This document shows positions 22,943-30,806 of a DNA stretch of 61,692 bases, piece after piece (the first letter of the stretch is position 1; each line of letters starts with the position of its first letter). The notes beneath the pieces are model-generated. The model saw only the letters and a program-made list of their open reading frames with translations. It was not told the DNA's origin and did no database searches. Where the stretch lies: positions 1-61,692 of the IMG/VR virus record IMGVR_UViG_3300007734_000739; one strand, written 5' to 3'. The translations under genes were made by a program, and so were the position numbers. Origin of the DNA: a virus.

Positions 22943-23282
22943 ATTTATTGAGAATTCGGAGTGTGGAACCGCAGACCTTGAAGCTCGTATCAAAGAAGCC
23001 TTGGCACAGCCAGAGCAGAAGCCTATGGCGTGGAAACTTCCTGACAAGAATGTGGTGTTTTGGGAGGACACAAAAGAGGTGGACGAATATCATGGGTTTG
23101 AACCAACTATTCCTCTTTACCCACACCCACAGCGCACATGGGTAGGGCTGACGAGAGCAGAGCGTTTTGAAATTGAAAAGGCCATGTCGAAGTATTACGA
23201 CTACCAACACGAGTGCAAAACTGTTTGCTTGCCTGAATTTGCCGCCGCTATTGAAGCCAAACTCAAGGAGAAGAACACATGA
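22908..23282 (+). CDS. Modular small protein with TKDEALKLALE head and WVGLTRAE tail, 124 aa
   Basis: Same head as the previous gene (35 identical bases), a new middle (KPMAWKLPDKNVVFWEDTKE), then RTWVGLTRAERFEIEKAMSK and the IEAKLKEKNT tail. ATGA overlap on both sides. The MAW...WVGL layout is frequent in phage accessory proteins of unknown function. Confidence 0.65.
   Translation: MTKDEALKLALEFIENSECGTADLEARIKEALAQPEQKPMAWKLPDKNVVFWEDTKEVDEYHGFEPTIPLYPHPQRTWVGLTRAERFEIEKAMSKYYDYQHECKTVCLPEFAAAIEAKLKEKNT
23250..23282 (+). repeat. 33-bp direct repeat, copy 2 (gene tail)
   Basis: Identical to 22879-22911, 371 bp apart. Confidence 0.9.
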
Positions 23283-23680
23283 ACAGAACCACTTGCCCCA
23301 ATGGAATGGTTGATACTTGTTGTGAAAATTATGACCACTGTTCCCTTAGTTATTACGACAAAGATGCTGAAATCAAACGCCTCAACGAAAAGATTGAATT
23401 CCTTGCCAGAGCCAATATGCTGTACAGCGATTGGGAGCATCGTGAGACTCAGGTTACAAGCGAGTTAATCCGCAAAGGCATTGAGGAACACAAAATCAAT
23501 GCCGAGCTACGAGCAGAGATTAAACAGCTTAAACAACGCACATGGGTGGGGTTGACGGATGAGGAGATTGATGCAGTGACAGACTCGCAATGGGCAAAAG
23601 GTGTCAACAAGCCAATCTATGCAGCGCATCGTGCTTATGCCCGAGCCATTGAAGCCAAGTTAAAGGAACGCAACACATGA
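23279..23680 (+). CDS. Modular small protein with Cys-rich head, coiled coil and WVGLTDEE tail, 133 aa
   Basis: The head CPNGMVDTCCENYDHCS is Cys-rich and differs from the two previous genes. A coiled coil (DAEIKRLNEKIEFLARANML) follows, then RTWVGLTDEEIDAVTDSQWA and IEAKLKERNT, the tail shared with the neighbours. ATGA overlap on both sides. Third member of the cassette family; function unknown. Confidence 0.65.
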   Translation: MNRTTCPNGMVDTCCENYDHCSLSYYDKDAEIKRLNEKIEFLARANMLYSDWEHRETQVTSELIRKGIEEHKINAELRAEIKQLKQRTWVGLTDEEIDAVTDSQWAKGVNKPIYAAHRAYARAIEAKLKERNT

Positions 23681-23889
23681 TTGATCGACTGATCCTAAGC
23701 GCAGTGCTAGGTACAGCGGGATGGAATGGTCTGTTCCCTGACCCACCGCCACCGCCGACACCGCTGACATTAAAAGCCAAAGCCAAAGAGCGCAGCCTAA
23801 GTCAGGTGTGTTCTCGAAAGGGACACAAGAAGCAAAGTGAAACAGTTAAACGTATATGTAGAGAATGGAAGGAGCAACAACGTGCTTGA
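23677..23889 (+). CDS. Hypothetical protein with proline tract, 70 aa
   Basis: Begins MIDRLILSAVLGTAGWNGLF (hydrophobic, possibly a membrane anchor or signal) and continues DPPPPPTPLTLKAKAKERS, then a basic tail with two Cys. ATGA overlap with the previous gene. No family recognised. Confidence 0.55.
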   Translation: MIDRLILSAVLGTAGWNGLFPDPPPPPTPLTLKAKAKERSLSQVCSRKGHKKQSETVKRICREWKEQQRA

Positions 23890-24049
23890 AGCAATCAGAA
23901 CATTTTTTGGTAGATCGCGTGGTTCGCATGGTGATCGCAGGACTGTTGTGCAAGAAGGACTTGTCTGGCGATGCAACAACTGCTATCTTATTTTTTTAAC
24001 TAAATCGGCTGGAGAAAATCACAAATGCCAAGACCCAAGACTGAGTTGA
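23882..24049 (+). CDS. Hypothetical small zinc-finger-like protein, 55 aa, GTG start
   Basis: An AAGGAG ribosome site at 23868-23873 places the start at GTG 23882 rather than an ATG 45 bp upstream. The protein has WRCNNCYLIFLTKSAGENHK followed by Cys, a CxxC...HxC arrangement that may bind zinc. Overlaps the previous stop by 8 bp and the following gene by 25 bp. Confidence 0.5.
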   Translation: MLEAIRTFFGRSRGSHGDRRTVVQEGLVWRCNNCYLIFLTKSAGENHKCQDPRLS

Positions 24050-24186
24050 CTAGTAATCCAAAAATTGTTGGGGCAAGGCTGACACAAGAATTGTTTAAAG
24101 AATGGAGAAAACTTGGAGGGGCAGTATGGTTGAGAAAATTTTTGATGGAGAGTAGGAGGCAAAGAGATGCAACAGAATCTAAATAA
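24025..24186 (+). CDS. Small ribbon-helix-helix-like phage protein, 53 aa
   Basis: Translates from MPRPKTELTSNPKIVGARLT to LFKEWRKLGGAVWLRKFLME and a basic tail. A basic N-terminal strand followed by two helices fits a short RHH-type DNA-binding protein, and the pattern is familiar from small phage genes. Below 60 residues, so easily missed. Overlaps neighbours on both sides. Confidence 0.55.
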   Translation: MPRPKTELTSNPKIVGARLTQELFKEWRKLGGAVWLRKFLMESRRQRDATESK

Positions 24187-24337
24187 ACTGAGGCTGTCTT
24201 TCGAAGGATGGATGGCAGCAAAGGGGCGATCCGAGCAGCTCAAATGGATCGGTAACAAGTATGAACATCCACGAATTCAGTCTCAATGGACTGCGTTTGT
24301 GATGGGATGGACGATGTGTAATAACCAAAAAGGATAA
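24167..24337 (+). CDS. Hypothetical protein, 56 aa
   Basis: Begins MQQNLNKLRLSFEGWMAAKG and contains IQSQWTAFVMGWTM; small, aromatic, helical. An AGGAGG site lies 8-9 bp before the ATG. Ends 2 bp before the ParB-like gene. From memory similar W-rich proteins (WxxW-A..GW) occur in phages; function unknown. Confidence 0.55.
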   Translation: MQQNLNKLRLSFEGWMAAKGRSEQLKWIGNKYEHPRIQSQWTAFVMGWTMCNNQKG

Positions 24338-24339
24338 AA

Positions 24340-25134
24340 ATGTTAAACATAGAAGCAATCAGAATCGACAAAGGAACACAATCTCGCGTAGCTATCAGCC
24401 AAGAAACTGTGGATGATTACGCAAGGCAGATGGACGATGGGGCTAGGTTTCCACCAGTCATTGTCTTTCACGATGGTGTTGAGTATTATTTGGCAGATGG
24501 TTTCCACCGCTACTTTGCCAACCGCAAGCTCAAGCGGGATGGTATTGAGGCTGACATCCTAAAGGGGACGCTGCGCGAAGCCATCCTGTACAGCCTGAAA
24601 GCCAATAAATTACACGGACTGCGCCCAAGCAACGAAGACAAGCGCAATTCAGTCATCAAAATGCTGAACGACCACGAATGGAGGGAGTGGGCAGACCGAG
24701 AAATAGCCCGTCATTGTGGTGTTTCCCATGTTTTTGTAGCAAAAATGCGCAAAGAAGTGGCTGGTGGACAGGCGCAAGATACTCGTAAATTCAAGACCAA
24801 AGCTGGTAACGTTTCCACCTTTACCAACCGACCCGTCCAAGAACCCGAACCTGAAGCCCCAGCCTACGATGAAAAGCAAGAGATGCTGGAAGCGTTGATT
24901 GCCGAGAATGAAAAGCTGTCTGAGCAGCTTGCCATCGCCACGATTGACGGCACCAATGAAGAAAAAGACCTTGCCCAAACCCTGATTTCCGACCAGAAGG
25001 AAGAGATTCGCTTGCTCAAAATTGAATTGGTTGCTGTCAAAAAGAGCAGAGATATGTTCCAAGCGGAGAATGCCCAGCTCAAAAAGCAAGTAGCCATGCT
25101 GCAAAAGAAACTGAAGGCGCACGAAGATGCTTGA
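24340..25134 (+). CDS. ParB/Spo0J-family DNA-binding protein, 264 aa
   Basis: Residues 1-95 form the ParB N-terminal domain: QSRVAISQETVDDYARQM and a DGFHRYFA box (53-60) at the place of the CTP-binding GERR-type motif. A helix-turn-helix follows at about 116-140 (WADREIARHCGVSHVFVAKM). The C-terminus from about 170 is a long acidic coiled coil, likely for dimerisation. ParB proteins bind 16-bp parS palindromes; this phage has many 16-bp palindromes, one of them inside this gene. No ParA is present. It could instead be a ParB-like transcription regulator. Confidence 0.75.
   Translation: MLNIEAIRIDKGTQSRVAISQETVDDYARQMDDGARFPPVIVFHDGVEYYLADGFHRYFANRKLKRDGIEADILKGTLREAILYSLKANKLHGLRPSNEDKRNSVIKMLNDHEWREWADREIARHCGVSHVFVAKMRKEVAGGQAQDTRKFKTKAGNVSTFTNRPVQEPEPEAPAYDEKQEMLEALIAENEKLSEQLAIATIDGTNEEKDLAQTLISDQKEEIRLLKIELVAVKKSRDMFQAENAQLKKQVAMLQKKLKAHEDA
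24803..24818. repeat. 16-bp dispersed palindrome, site 7, inside the ParB-like gene
   Basis: CTGGTAACGTTTCCAC, perfect core. Placed after the helix-turn-helix coding part of the ParB-like gene. Confidence 0.85.
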
Positions 25135-26599
25135 GCTGCGCGGCTATCAGAACGATACCTTGGAAGCTCTGCGTCTAGGTTTTGCTCAAGGCAGACAGGC
25201 GCAGATTCTTTACGCCCCAACAGGCGCTGGCAAAACAGAAATGGCTATTGCCTTGTTGGAAGCCACTCGCAAGAAGGGCAACAGGGCAGCGATGCTGCTT
25301 GACCGGATCATCCTTTGCGACCAGACCAGCCAACGGCTTGAGAAGTATTCCATCGACCACGGGGTAATGCAGTCAGGTCATTGGAGATACAGACCGCATG
25401 AACGCATCCAAGTTTGCTCTGCTCAAACGCTGGAAAGGAAGGGTGAATTCCCCGGCCTAAACCTACTGATCGTTGACGAAGCACATCAGACACGGCAGCA
25501 GACGATGGAGTTCATCAAGAACAATCCTGACATCAAGGTCATCGGGCTGACCGCTACACCTTTCACCAAAGGGCTGGGCAAGACATACACCAATGTCGTG
25601 TCCACAGTCACCACCAAGCAGCTTGTGGATCAGAATGTTCTTGTTCCCCTCAAAGTCTTTATCTCAAAAGAGATTGACATGACAGGGGCAAAGAAGGTTG
25701 CTGGTGAATGGAGTCAGATCGAAGCCACCACAAGGGGCATGAAGATCACTGGCGACATCGTTGCCGAGTGGGTAAAGAAAACCCATGAGATATTTGGCAA
25801 GCCGGTCAAGACCATCGTGTTCTGTTCAGGTGTAAACCACGGCGCAGATTTGGCGCGGAAGTTTGCTGAACAGGGATACAACTTTATTTCCGTCAGCTAT
25901 CGGGATGATGAAACCTTCAAGCGAGATGTGATTGAAGACTTTGCCAAGCCTGACACAGCGATTCATGGACTGATAGCCACCGACATCCTGACCAAAGGTT
26001 TTGATGTACCTGACGTAATGATCGGGGTATCGGCAAGACCATTCAGCAAGTCCTTGTCCTCCCATATCCAGCAGATGGGGCGCATCATGCGCGGCTGCGA
26101 GGGCAAAGAGTTTGCGGTTTGGCTGGATCATTCAGGCAATTACCTGAGATTCAGGTCAGATTGGGAAGATATTTTTGAGAATGGTGTGGATAAGCTGGAC
26201 GATGGCAAAGAAAAAGCCAAGCGTGAACCCACAGAACGAGAAAAGGAGGCGGCAAAGTGTCCAGTTTGTGAATCCTTGTGGCCTTCTAACTCAGATGCGT
26301 GTAGTAACTGCGGTCATGTGCGCGAAAGAAAGAACAAAGTCATTGAATTGCCGGGGGAGTTGAAGGAACTCAAAGGCACCATGTCCAAAGCTGACAAGCA
26401 AGAGTGGTGGTCAATGCTGCAATGGTATGTCCAAGTACAGGGCTGGTCGGCTGGACGGGCAGCTCATGTGTACAAAGATAAGTTTGGAGTATGGCCTCGC
26501 GGTTTGGTTGACCGAGCCATCCCACCCAGCGCAGAAGTGGTTAGGTTCATCGACAAAGGCATCAAAGCCTACATTCGGCAGATCAGAAGGGGAAGGTAA
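25127..26599 (+). CDS. SF2 DEAH-box helicase with zinc finger, 490 aa
   Basis: Walker A PTGAGKT at 31-37, DEAH at 117-120, TATP (motif III) at 142-145, helicase C domain with GLIATDILTKGFDVPD near 281-296 and motif VI QQMGRIMR at 315-322. A CxxC...CxxC zinc knuckle follows at 378-395. This is the RAD3/UvsW/DEAD-type layout of phage SF2 helicases that unwind or branch-migrate DNA, probably at replication start or for recombination. Start overlaps the ParB-like gene end by 8 bp; stop overlaps the primase-like gene by 1 bp. Confidence 0.9.
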   Translation: MLELRGYQNDTLEALRLGFAQGRQAQILYAPTGAGKTEMAIALLEATRKKGNRAAMLLDRIILCDQTSQRLEKYSIDHGVMQSGHWRYRPHERIQVCSAQTLERKGEFPGLNLLIVDEAHQTRQQTMEFIKNNPDIKVIGLTATPFTKGLGKTYTNVVSTVTTKQLVDQNVLVPLKVFISKEIDMTGAKKVAGEWSQIEATTRGMKITGDIVAEWVKKTHEIFGKPVKTIVFCSGVNHGADLARKFAEQGYNFISVSYRDDETFKRDVIEDFAKPDTAIHGLIATDILTKGFDVPDVMIGVSARPFSKSLSSHIQQMGRIMRGCEGKEFAVWLDHSGNYLRFRSDWEDIFENGVDKLDDGKEKAKREPTEREKEAAKCPVCESLWPSNSDACSNCGHVRERKNKVIELPGELKELKGTMSKADKQEWWSMLQWYVQVQGWSAGRAAHVYKDKFGVWPRGLVDRAIPPSAEVVRFIDKGIKAYIRQIRRGR

Positions 26600-27408
26600 T
26601 GGAGTTGGTAGATTTTTGTCGGGCGCATGGAATCATCATAGATGCGCCACCACCAATTGGATACTGGAAACGTTACCACACAGTTGACCACCCAAAGAAG
26701 ATGAATGGGGCTGTCAAGTTCATGGGCGACCATGCCTTTGTGCAAAACCATGCGACTGATACAGAGGTGTCCATATGGAAGCCTGACTCAATCAATGAGA
26801 GCAAGCGCAGAGACTATGTTCTGCTGGCGCAAAAAGCCGAGCAGGAAAAGATTCGGATGCAGGAAAAGGCGGCAGCCAAGGCAACGGAACTGCTCAAAGC
26901 ATCGGTCTTAGCCAAGCATCCATACCTGAAAGCGAAAGGATTTCCGGACGAACAAGGCTGGGTTAACGAAGACAAGCTCATCATTCCTGTTCGCGTGGAA
27001 GGTGAACTGGTCGGATGCCAAATCATAGATGAGACAGGGACAAAGAAGTTTCTGTATGGTCAAAGAACATCGGGCGCATCGTTTGACTTTGACAATAAGG
27101 GAAAACATTATCATTGCGAAGGCTATGCAACTGGTCTGTCATTGCGCCATGCCTTGCGAAGTTTGAAGCGTAACTATGTGATTCATGTATGTTTTTCTGC
27201 CCACAATTTGCTGAAGCTGGCGCAAAAATTCGGAGGGTATGTTATTGCTGACAACGATGAAAGCGGTACAGGCGAGAGGATTGCGAAGCAAACAGGGCTA
27301 CCATATTGGATGAGTGATGTAGTCGGAGAAGATGCCAACGATGCCCATCAGCGGCTCGGTCTGTTCAAGTTCACACAAAGCCTGACCCAATCATTGCCGA
27401 TACGATGA
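26599..27408 (+). CDS. Toprim-domain primase-like protein, 269 aa
   Basis: The C-terminal half has the toprim signature: catalytic Glu in HYHCEGYATGLSLRHAL (about 174) and the DxD-type GGYVIADNDESGTG (about 213-224), followed by a DANDAHQRLG segment. The N-terminal half has no visible zinc finger; a short helical region with many Lys/Glu lies at about 75-100. Likely primes DNA replication together with the SF2 helicase encoded upstream. Its 3' end overlaps the convergent gene by 18 bp. Confidence 0.8.
   Translation: MELVDFCRAHGIIIDAPPPIGYWKRYHTVDHPKKMNGAVKFMGDHAFVQNHATDTEVSIWKPDSINESKRRDYVLLAQKAEQEKIRMQEKAAAKATELLKASVLAKHPYLKAKGFPDEQGWVNEDKLIIPVRVEGELVGCQIIDETGTKKFLYGQRTSGASFDFDNKGKHYHCEGYATGLSLRHALRSLKRNYVIHVCFSAHNLLKLAQKFGGYVIADNDESGTGERIAKQTGLPYWMSDVVGEDANDAHQRLGLFKFTQSLTQSLPIR
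26664..26679. repeat. 16-bp dispersed palindrome, site 8, inside the primase-like gene
   Basis: CTGGAAACGTTACCAC, perfect core, 65 bp inside the gene. Confidence 0.85.
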
Positions 27409-27597
27409 CATGGTAACTTTTTCAACATACAAGTTATCAGACAGTTTTTCTAACATCATCAGACCCTCTAGGATTTCCATGCCTAAATGGAAACTTTGTT
27501 CACCCTGACCTATGTATTCGGTTCGGACTGTCACAACACCCTGATCGTCCTCCATCAGGAACAGGGCAAACAAAGTCTTGGCTGGCTTTTGTTTCAT
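27391..27597 (-). CDS. Hypothetical protein, 68 aa, last gene of the leftward array
   Basis: Begins MKQKPAKTLFALFLMEDDQG with a strand pattern, then a helix (FHLGMEILEGLMMLEKL). ATGA overlap with the gene before it, and an 18-bp tail-to-tail overlap with the primase-like gene. No family recognised. Confidence 0.6.
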   Translation of the reverse strand: MKQKPAKTLFALFLMEDDQGVVTVRTEYIGQGEQSFHLGMEILEGLMMLEKLSDNLYVEKVTMSSYRQ

Positions 27598-27782
27598 CGA
27601 CCTAGCTCAATTTCCATTTTGATGTACTCCTTGTATGTGTCCAAAATAATTTTTTCGGTATCCTCGTCAAAAAACTGTGCGGCTACATCGCCATCCGCAT
27701 GATCCAGTTGTCTCAGGATAAAACTTACCCCAGCAGTCAGGGCGCACTCGGCAAGATTTTTTATTTCGTACTCGGTCATCAT
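27594..27782 (-). CDS. Hypothetical acidic helical protein, 62 aa
   Basis: Begins MMTEYEIKNLAECALTAGVS; acidic helices, no membrane segment. ATGA overlaps on both sides. No family recognised. Confidence 0.6.
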   Translation of the reverse strand: MMTEYEIKNLAECALTAGVSFILRQLDHADGDVAAQFFDEDTEKIILDTYKEYIKMEIELGR

Positions 27783-27961
27783 AACCCCTCTGCTATTTCT
27801 GCGGCGGCGGCTTTGGCGGCTTGCACTTGTTCTTTCGTCATGCCTTGCGCGATCATTATTGCCAACGCTAGAGCCAAGTTGCTTTTGTCCTCAGTCTTGG
27901 CGGTCAATCCAAGGATCAAGGCTTGGGTAAGGGCTTGTGTTCGGCTGATAGTTTCGGTCAT
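27779..27961 (-). CDS. Hypothetical Ala-rich helical protein, 60 aa
   Basis: Begins MTETISRTQALTQALILGLT and ends in an Ala-rich helix (QVQAAKAAAAEIAEGL). A moderately hydrophobic stretch (NLALALAIMIAQGM) could be buried or membrane-associated. ATGA overlaps on both sides. Function unknown. Confidence 0.6.
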   Translation of the reverse strand: MTETISRTQALTQALILGLTAKTEDKSNLALALAIMIAQGMTKEQVQAAKAAAAEIAEGL

Positions 27962-28146
27962 GCTGCCACCTCTTTCATCTCATCCACCTGTAAAACGAAT
28001 TCTTCGGCATGGACTACTTTGAAATCTTCATCCCCAATAAATTCATCTCTTGCTACTTGCCTCGCGTGTTCCTCGTCATCCGCATGGACTTCTAAAAAAT
28101 AAACCTGATGCTCAATCCGAGCATATTGAACTTTGTATTTGGGCAT
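27958..28146 (-). CDS. Hypothetical acidic protein, 62 aa
   Basis: Start set at MPKYKVQYARIEHQVYFLEV because AAGGAGAA precedes it; an upstream in-frame start would overlap the preceding gene. A beta-alpha-beta pattern is visible (YKVQYA..., HADDEEHARQVARDEF, DFKVVHAEEFVLQV), as in small ferredoxin-like folds. Function unknown. Confidence 0.6.
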   Translation of the reverse strand: MPKYKVQYARIEHQVYFLEVHADDEEHARQVARDEFIGDEDFKVVHAEEFVLQVDEMKEVAA

Positions 28147-28156
28147 GGTGTTCTCC

Positions 28157-28648
28157 TTAAAACAAACAGACTTGGCAACTGGAAAAATTCGCACGATAGG
28201 TAATCGTTTTATCTGTCTCGCGGATTTTTTTGCCAGCGGATTTGCTCATGTTGATGTTCTGCTGTAACAAGGGGCGCAACTTTGAATCGGTATAGTCAAA
28301 GTCCACGACCTTGTTTGTTTCCTTGTCAATGACCGCGATTCCATTCCCGCAACCTCTGTATTTCTTTTCTAACAGATCACTCGGGATGGAATAAACCTTT
28401 TCATTTGACTTGCGGTTTTCTTTGCATTGCTCAATTGCGCGGTTGACATAGGTTTGCATGACCTCATCGGGTTCGTTGGCAGTCTTACCATCGTCATGCA
28501 AGAACATGGCGACCAAGCGCGGAAAGTTCCCAACCTCAATACCTTGCAAGACAAAGCCATTCATCATCTGCATGAGGCGCGGCTGACCCATAAGTGTGAT
28601 GCCCATGACATCAATGGCACTCCATTTATTCTGTAAATCTTCAAACAT
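28157..28648 (-). CDS. Hypothetical protein, 163 aa
   Basis: Start set at MFEDLQNKWSAIDVMGITLM, which follows an AAGGAGAA site; an upstream start is possible. Folded, mixed alpha/beta, with VDFDYTDSKLRPLLQQNINM near the C-terminus and two terminal Cys (SSCQVCLF). No family recognised. Overlaps the upstream gene by 8 bp. Confidence 0.6.
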   Translation of the reverse strand: MFEDLQNKWSAIDVMGITLMGQPRLMQMMNGFVLQGIEVGNFPRLVAMFLHDDGKTANEPDEVMQTYVNRAIEQCKENRKSNEKVYSIPSDLLEKKYRGCGNGIAVIDKETNKVVDFDYTDSKLRPLLQQNINMSKSAGKKIRETDKTITYRANFSSCQVCLF

Positions 28649-29102
28649 TTGCGTTCTCCTTGTAAATTTTTCGGGCTTGGTCAAAAGGTAAATTGTTCAA
28701 AATCTGAATTGATTCGGATGGACTGATGCGGACTGCCTTACTAATTTCGTAAAGCTGTCCGTCCCTTGTAAAAAGGGTTTTTGTCTTCATCAGTCGTTTC
28801 AAATCCTTGTCGATCAACCAGTTCGTGAGCAAATCACCAAAAATGGTTTCGTGCGTCTGCTCTAAAAGCATTGGTTTGCCTGTGGTCGGATCATTCCATT
28901 CGCACACAATTGGTGGCAAAGTCTTGGCATAGGCATCTATCTCTTGTGCTAACTGCCAAGGGGTTACATGGTCGCACCCACCATGTCCGTCATTGCTTAC
29001 CAACCCTTCGCGTTTGCCATTGATGTAAATCGCTGCCTCGAAGCAGTTTGTCTCGCGGCTGGCAAACTCGCTGTGCTTGATGTTTTTCAGTTCGATCTTC
29101 AT
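28641..29102 (-). CDS. Conserved phage hypothetical protein, 153 aa
   Basis: Begins MKIELKNIKHSEFASRETNC; contains FEAAIYINGKREGLVSNDGH, GGCDHV and VCEWNDPTTGKPMLLEQTHE. I recall proteins of this style (MKIxIKNIKxxxFASxET) in many phage early regions, but no function. ATGA overlap with the upstream gene; 8-bp overlap with the downstream gene. Confidence 0.65.
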   Translation of the reverse strand: MKIELKNIKHSEFASRETNCFEAAIYINGKREGLVSNDGHGGCDHVTPWQLAQEIDAYAKTLPPIVCEWNDPTTGKPMLLEQTHETIFGDLLTNWLIDKDLKRLMKTKTLFTRDGQLYEISKAVRISPSESIQILNNLPFDQARKIYKENANV

Positions 29103-29299
29103 GCTTGTTCCTTTGCAAATTTAATAGCCGATTCCCATATACACAAGGCATCCATGATGCTTGAGTAATACTCGCTAAATTCTTGATAAAGATCCTCATG
29201 GTCTTCGTGGTATCGACTAACGAATTCTCTAACCACAGTCTCAGGGGCAACCGCTACACACTTGCCATAGGCTTTGATAAATTCCTCGTCTTTGCTCAT
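29099..29299 (-). CDS. Hypothetical acidic protein, 66 aa
   Basis: Begins MSKDEEFIKAYGKCVAVAPE; helical and acidic, Tyr-rich in the middle (YHEDHEDLYQEFSEYYSS). ATGA overlaps on both sides. Function unknown. Confidence 0.6.
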   Translation of the reverse strand: MSKDEEFIKAYGKCVAVAPETVVREFVSRYHEDHEDLYQEFSEYYSSIMDALCIWESAIKFAKEQA

Positions 29300-29688
29300 G
29301 CTGTCATCCCATTCTCAACATCTGTGCCGTATGTACATAGTTCCAAGTCTCTGCGTTCCGTGTATTCGTGGCGCAGTTCGGCATCGGTTTGGTTGTCATA
29401 GCCAACAAAGCCACAACGCAAAATTTCACAAATCCAACCCTTCATGTAGTTTCTGTCCAAGTCTTGCAAATCATCGTCCAGCAAAATGCTGATGATCTGC
29501 TCGCGGTCTAGTTGATCGGCTGGCAGAGAAAAAATTGTGTCAAATGATTCAATCTTCATGGTTCGTTTTCCTTTTTGTTGGGATTCATTCCATCCAGCAG
29601 TCCAAATAAATCTATCTCTGTCGGATAGATCTTGTTCGTTGTTGCGTCTTTCCCATTCGTGAAACGCATCATTGGCATCGGTCATCAT
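29296..29688 (-). CDS. Hypothetical protein, 130 aa, possibly two fused small genes
   Basis: The first 43 residues (MMTDANDAFHEWERRNNEQD, then WTAGWNES) look like a typical small phage helical protein. Within the frame an AAGGAAAA site precedes ATG at residue 44 (MKIESFDTIFSLPADQLDRE), so a second initiation giving an 87-residue protein is likely. Either a fusion or a nested start; cannot be decided here. ATGA overlaps at both ends. Confidence 0.55.
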   Translation of the reverse strand: MMTDANDAFHEWERRNNEQDLSDRDRFIWTAGWNESQQKGKRTMKIESFDTIFSLPADQLDREQIISILLDDDLQDLDRNYMKGWICEILRCGFVGYDNQTDAELRHEYTERRDLELCTYGTDVENGMTA

Positions 29689-30221
29689 TCGTACTCCTCT
29701 GCCTCGCCTATTCCCATTTCTTCTACTATGTCTTCAGGAATATTGCCCTTGGAAATTTCATAGCACTCATCCTCGCCATCGTTCCAGCGACCGCAAAAAT
29801 CACAACCAGTTTCAGCGTAATAGGCGCAAATTTCGTACCCCATCGCCTTCAATTTTTCGTATGCGACACAAGGGGGCGACCATGCGCTATCAAAATTTAC
29901 AGAAAAACTGTTACCTATAACAGTCGCCTCTTCGCCATATGAAGGGTGATAACCTACATCCCACTTCGTACCCCATTCGTTAACGCAGTATTCCCACCAA
30001 GTCGGGTAACCATACTTTTCAATATTGGCGGCTACCTTGGCATCGTTTGCTTTTTGTTCTTCTTCGTCACTTGTCCAACCCTTTACTGTTTCCATCAGTT
30101 CGGATGGACAAGGGACTAGAGTCTGCAAAAATTTGCCAGCGTTCCATGCGTCTGCGGCTTTTTGGATCATGGCTGGGTCGGAATGGCTGATCGTCATTGT
30201 GTTGTTGCACCAGTTTGGCAT
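29685..30221 (-). CDS. Api92/YubB-like ferredoxin-fold protein, 178 aa
   Basis: Begins MPNWCNNTMTISHSDPAMIQ and has a YPTWWEYCVNEWGTKWDVGY block, the hallmark of the DUF1281/Api92-like family of phage and plasmid proteins. The C-terminus has GCDFCGRWNDGEDECYE with a CxxC pair. The family adopts a ferredoxin-like fold; function is not established. Upstream spacing to the next gene is 11 bp. Confidence 0.8.
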   Translation of the reverse strand: MPNWCNNTMTISHSDPAMIQKAADAWNAGKFLQTLVPCPSELMETVKGWTSDEEEQKANDAKVAANIEKYGYPTWWEYCVNEWGTKWDVGYHPSYGEEATVIGNSFSVNFDSAWSPPCVAYEKLKAMGYEICAYYAETGCDFCGRWNDGEDECYEISKGNIPEDIVEEMGIGEAEEYE

Positions 30222-30232
30222 GATGGTTCTCC

Positions 30233-30529
30233 TCAGTTGTAATGGTTAAGTGCTTGGGTTCGGATGCTGTCCAGCATGGCAAGCGCGGCAGTATGTTGTC
30301 TTTCAACTGCTGGTTTTGTGCATCGTTCGGATGATTGAATCAATGTCTGATTAAAGTCGGTGAATGGTGAAAAGGTAAAAAAATAATCTTCTTGGATGCC
30401 GACCTTGGCGGTGGTGGTAATGTTTCCACTTGATCGTTTCATTGTGGTAACGCAGATTTTTTGGTTTTCTTTGAACGGCAAAAATGATTCTGCCATCCAA
30501 GTGCCATAGCATGATTTGAAAATTTTCAT
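30233..30529 (-). CDS. Hypothetical protein, 98 aa
   Basis: Start set at MKIFKSCYGTWMAESFLPFK after an AAGGATC site; a longer open frame upstream begins with an implausible leader. Beta-rich N-terminus, helical C-terminus. A near copy of the dispersed palindrome (30414-30429, one change) lies in the coding region. Function unknown. Confidence 0.6.
   Translation of the reverse strand: MKIFKSCYGTWMAESFLPFKENQKICVTTMKRSSGNITTTAKVGIQEDYFFTFSPFTDFNQTLIQSSERCTKPAVERQHTAALAMLDSIRTQALNHYN
30414..30429. repeat. Dispersed palindrome, near-perfect copy
   Basis: GTGGTAATGTTTCCAC, one change in the centre from the 14-bp core. A separate half site, GTGGTAACG, lies 30 bp to the right. Confidence 0.65.
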
Positions 30530-30596
30530 TCGTATGATCCTTTCTGTTTTGGCAAAAGTGCCACCCAAACCCTGACAACAGGGCTTGAATAGTGTT

Positions 30597-30773
30597 TTAC
30601 ATATCAAAGGAATAATCTTCTAGACTGGTTACAAGTCCGTCAAAGTCTTCGTTTTTGCCCAAAATGTCAGCAAGTGCATAAACAATGTCGCGCGGATAGT
30701 CTTCACACAGGCTCTCTAAGTATTCCTTGCGGTTTGAAAATCCGTTTAACTGGTATTCGTTTGGTATATTCAT
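30597..30773 (-). CDS. Hypothetical acidic protein, 58 aa
   Basis: Translates MNIPNEYQLNGFSNRKEYLE, then SLCEDYPRDIVYALADILGK, ending in acidic residues. Small soluble helical protein. Its start follows a 102-bp gap that holds two mutually exclusive hairpins, so its expression may be controlled by them. A ribosome site GAAAGG precedes the ATG. Confidence 0.55.
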   Translation of the reverse strand: MNIPNEYQLNGFSNRKEYLESLCEDYPRDIVYALADILGKNEDFDGLVTSLEDYSFDM

Positions 30774-30806
30774 GGTCTGCCTTTCGTTGGTTGGTTCGGA
30801 TGGTAT

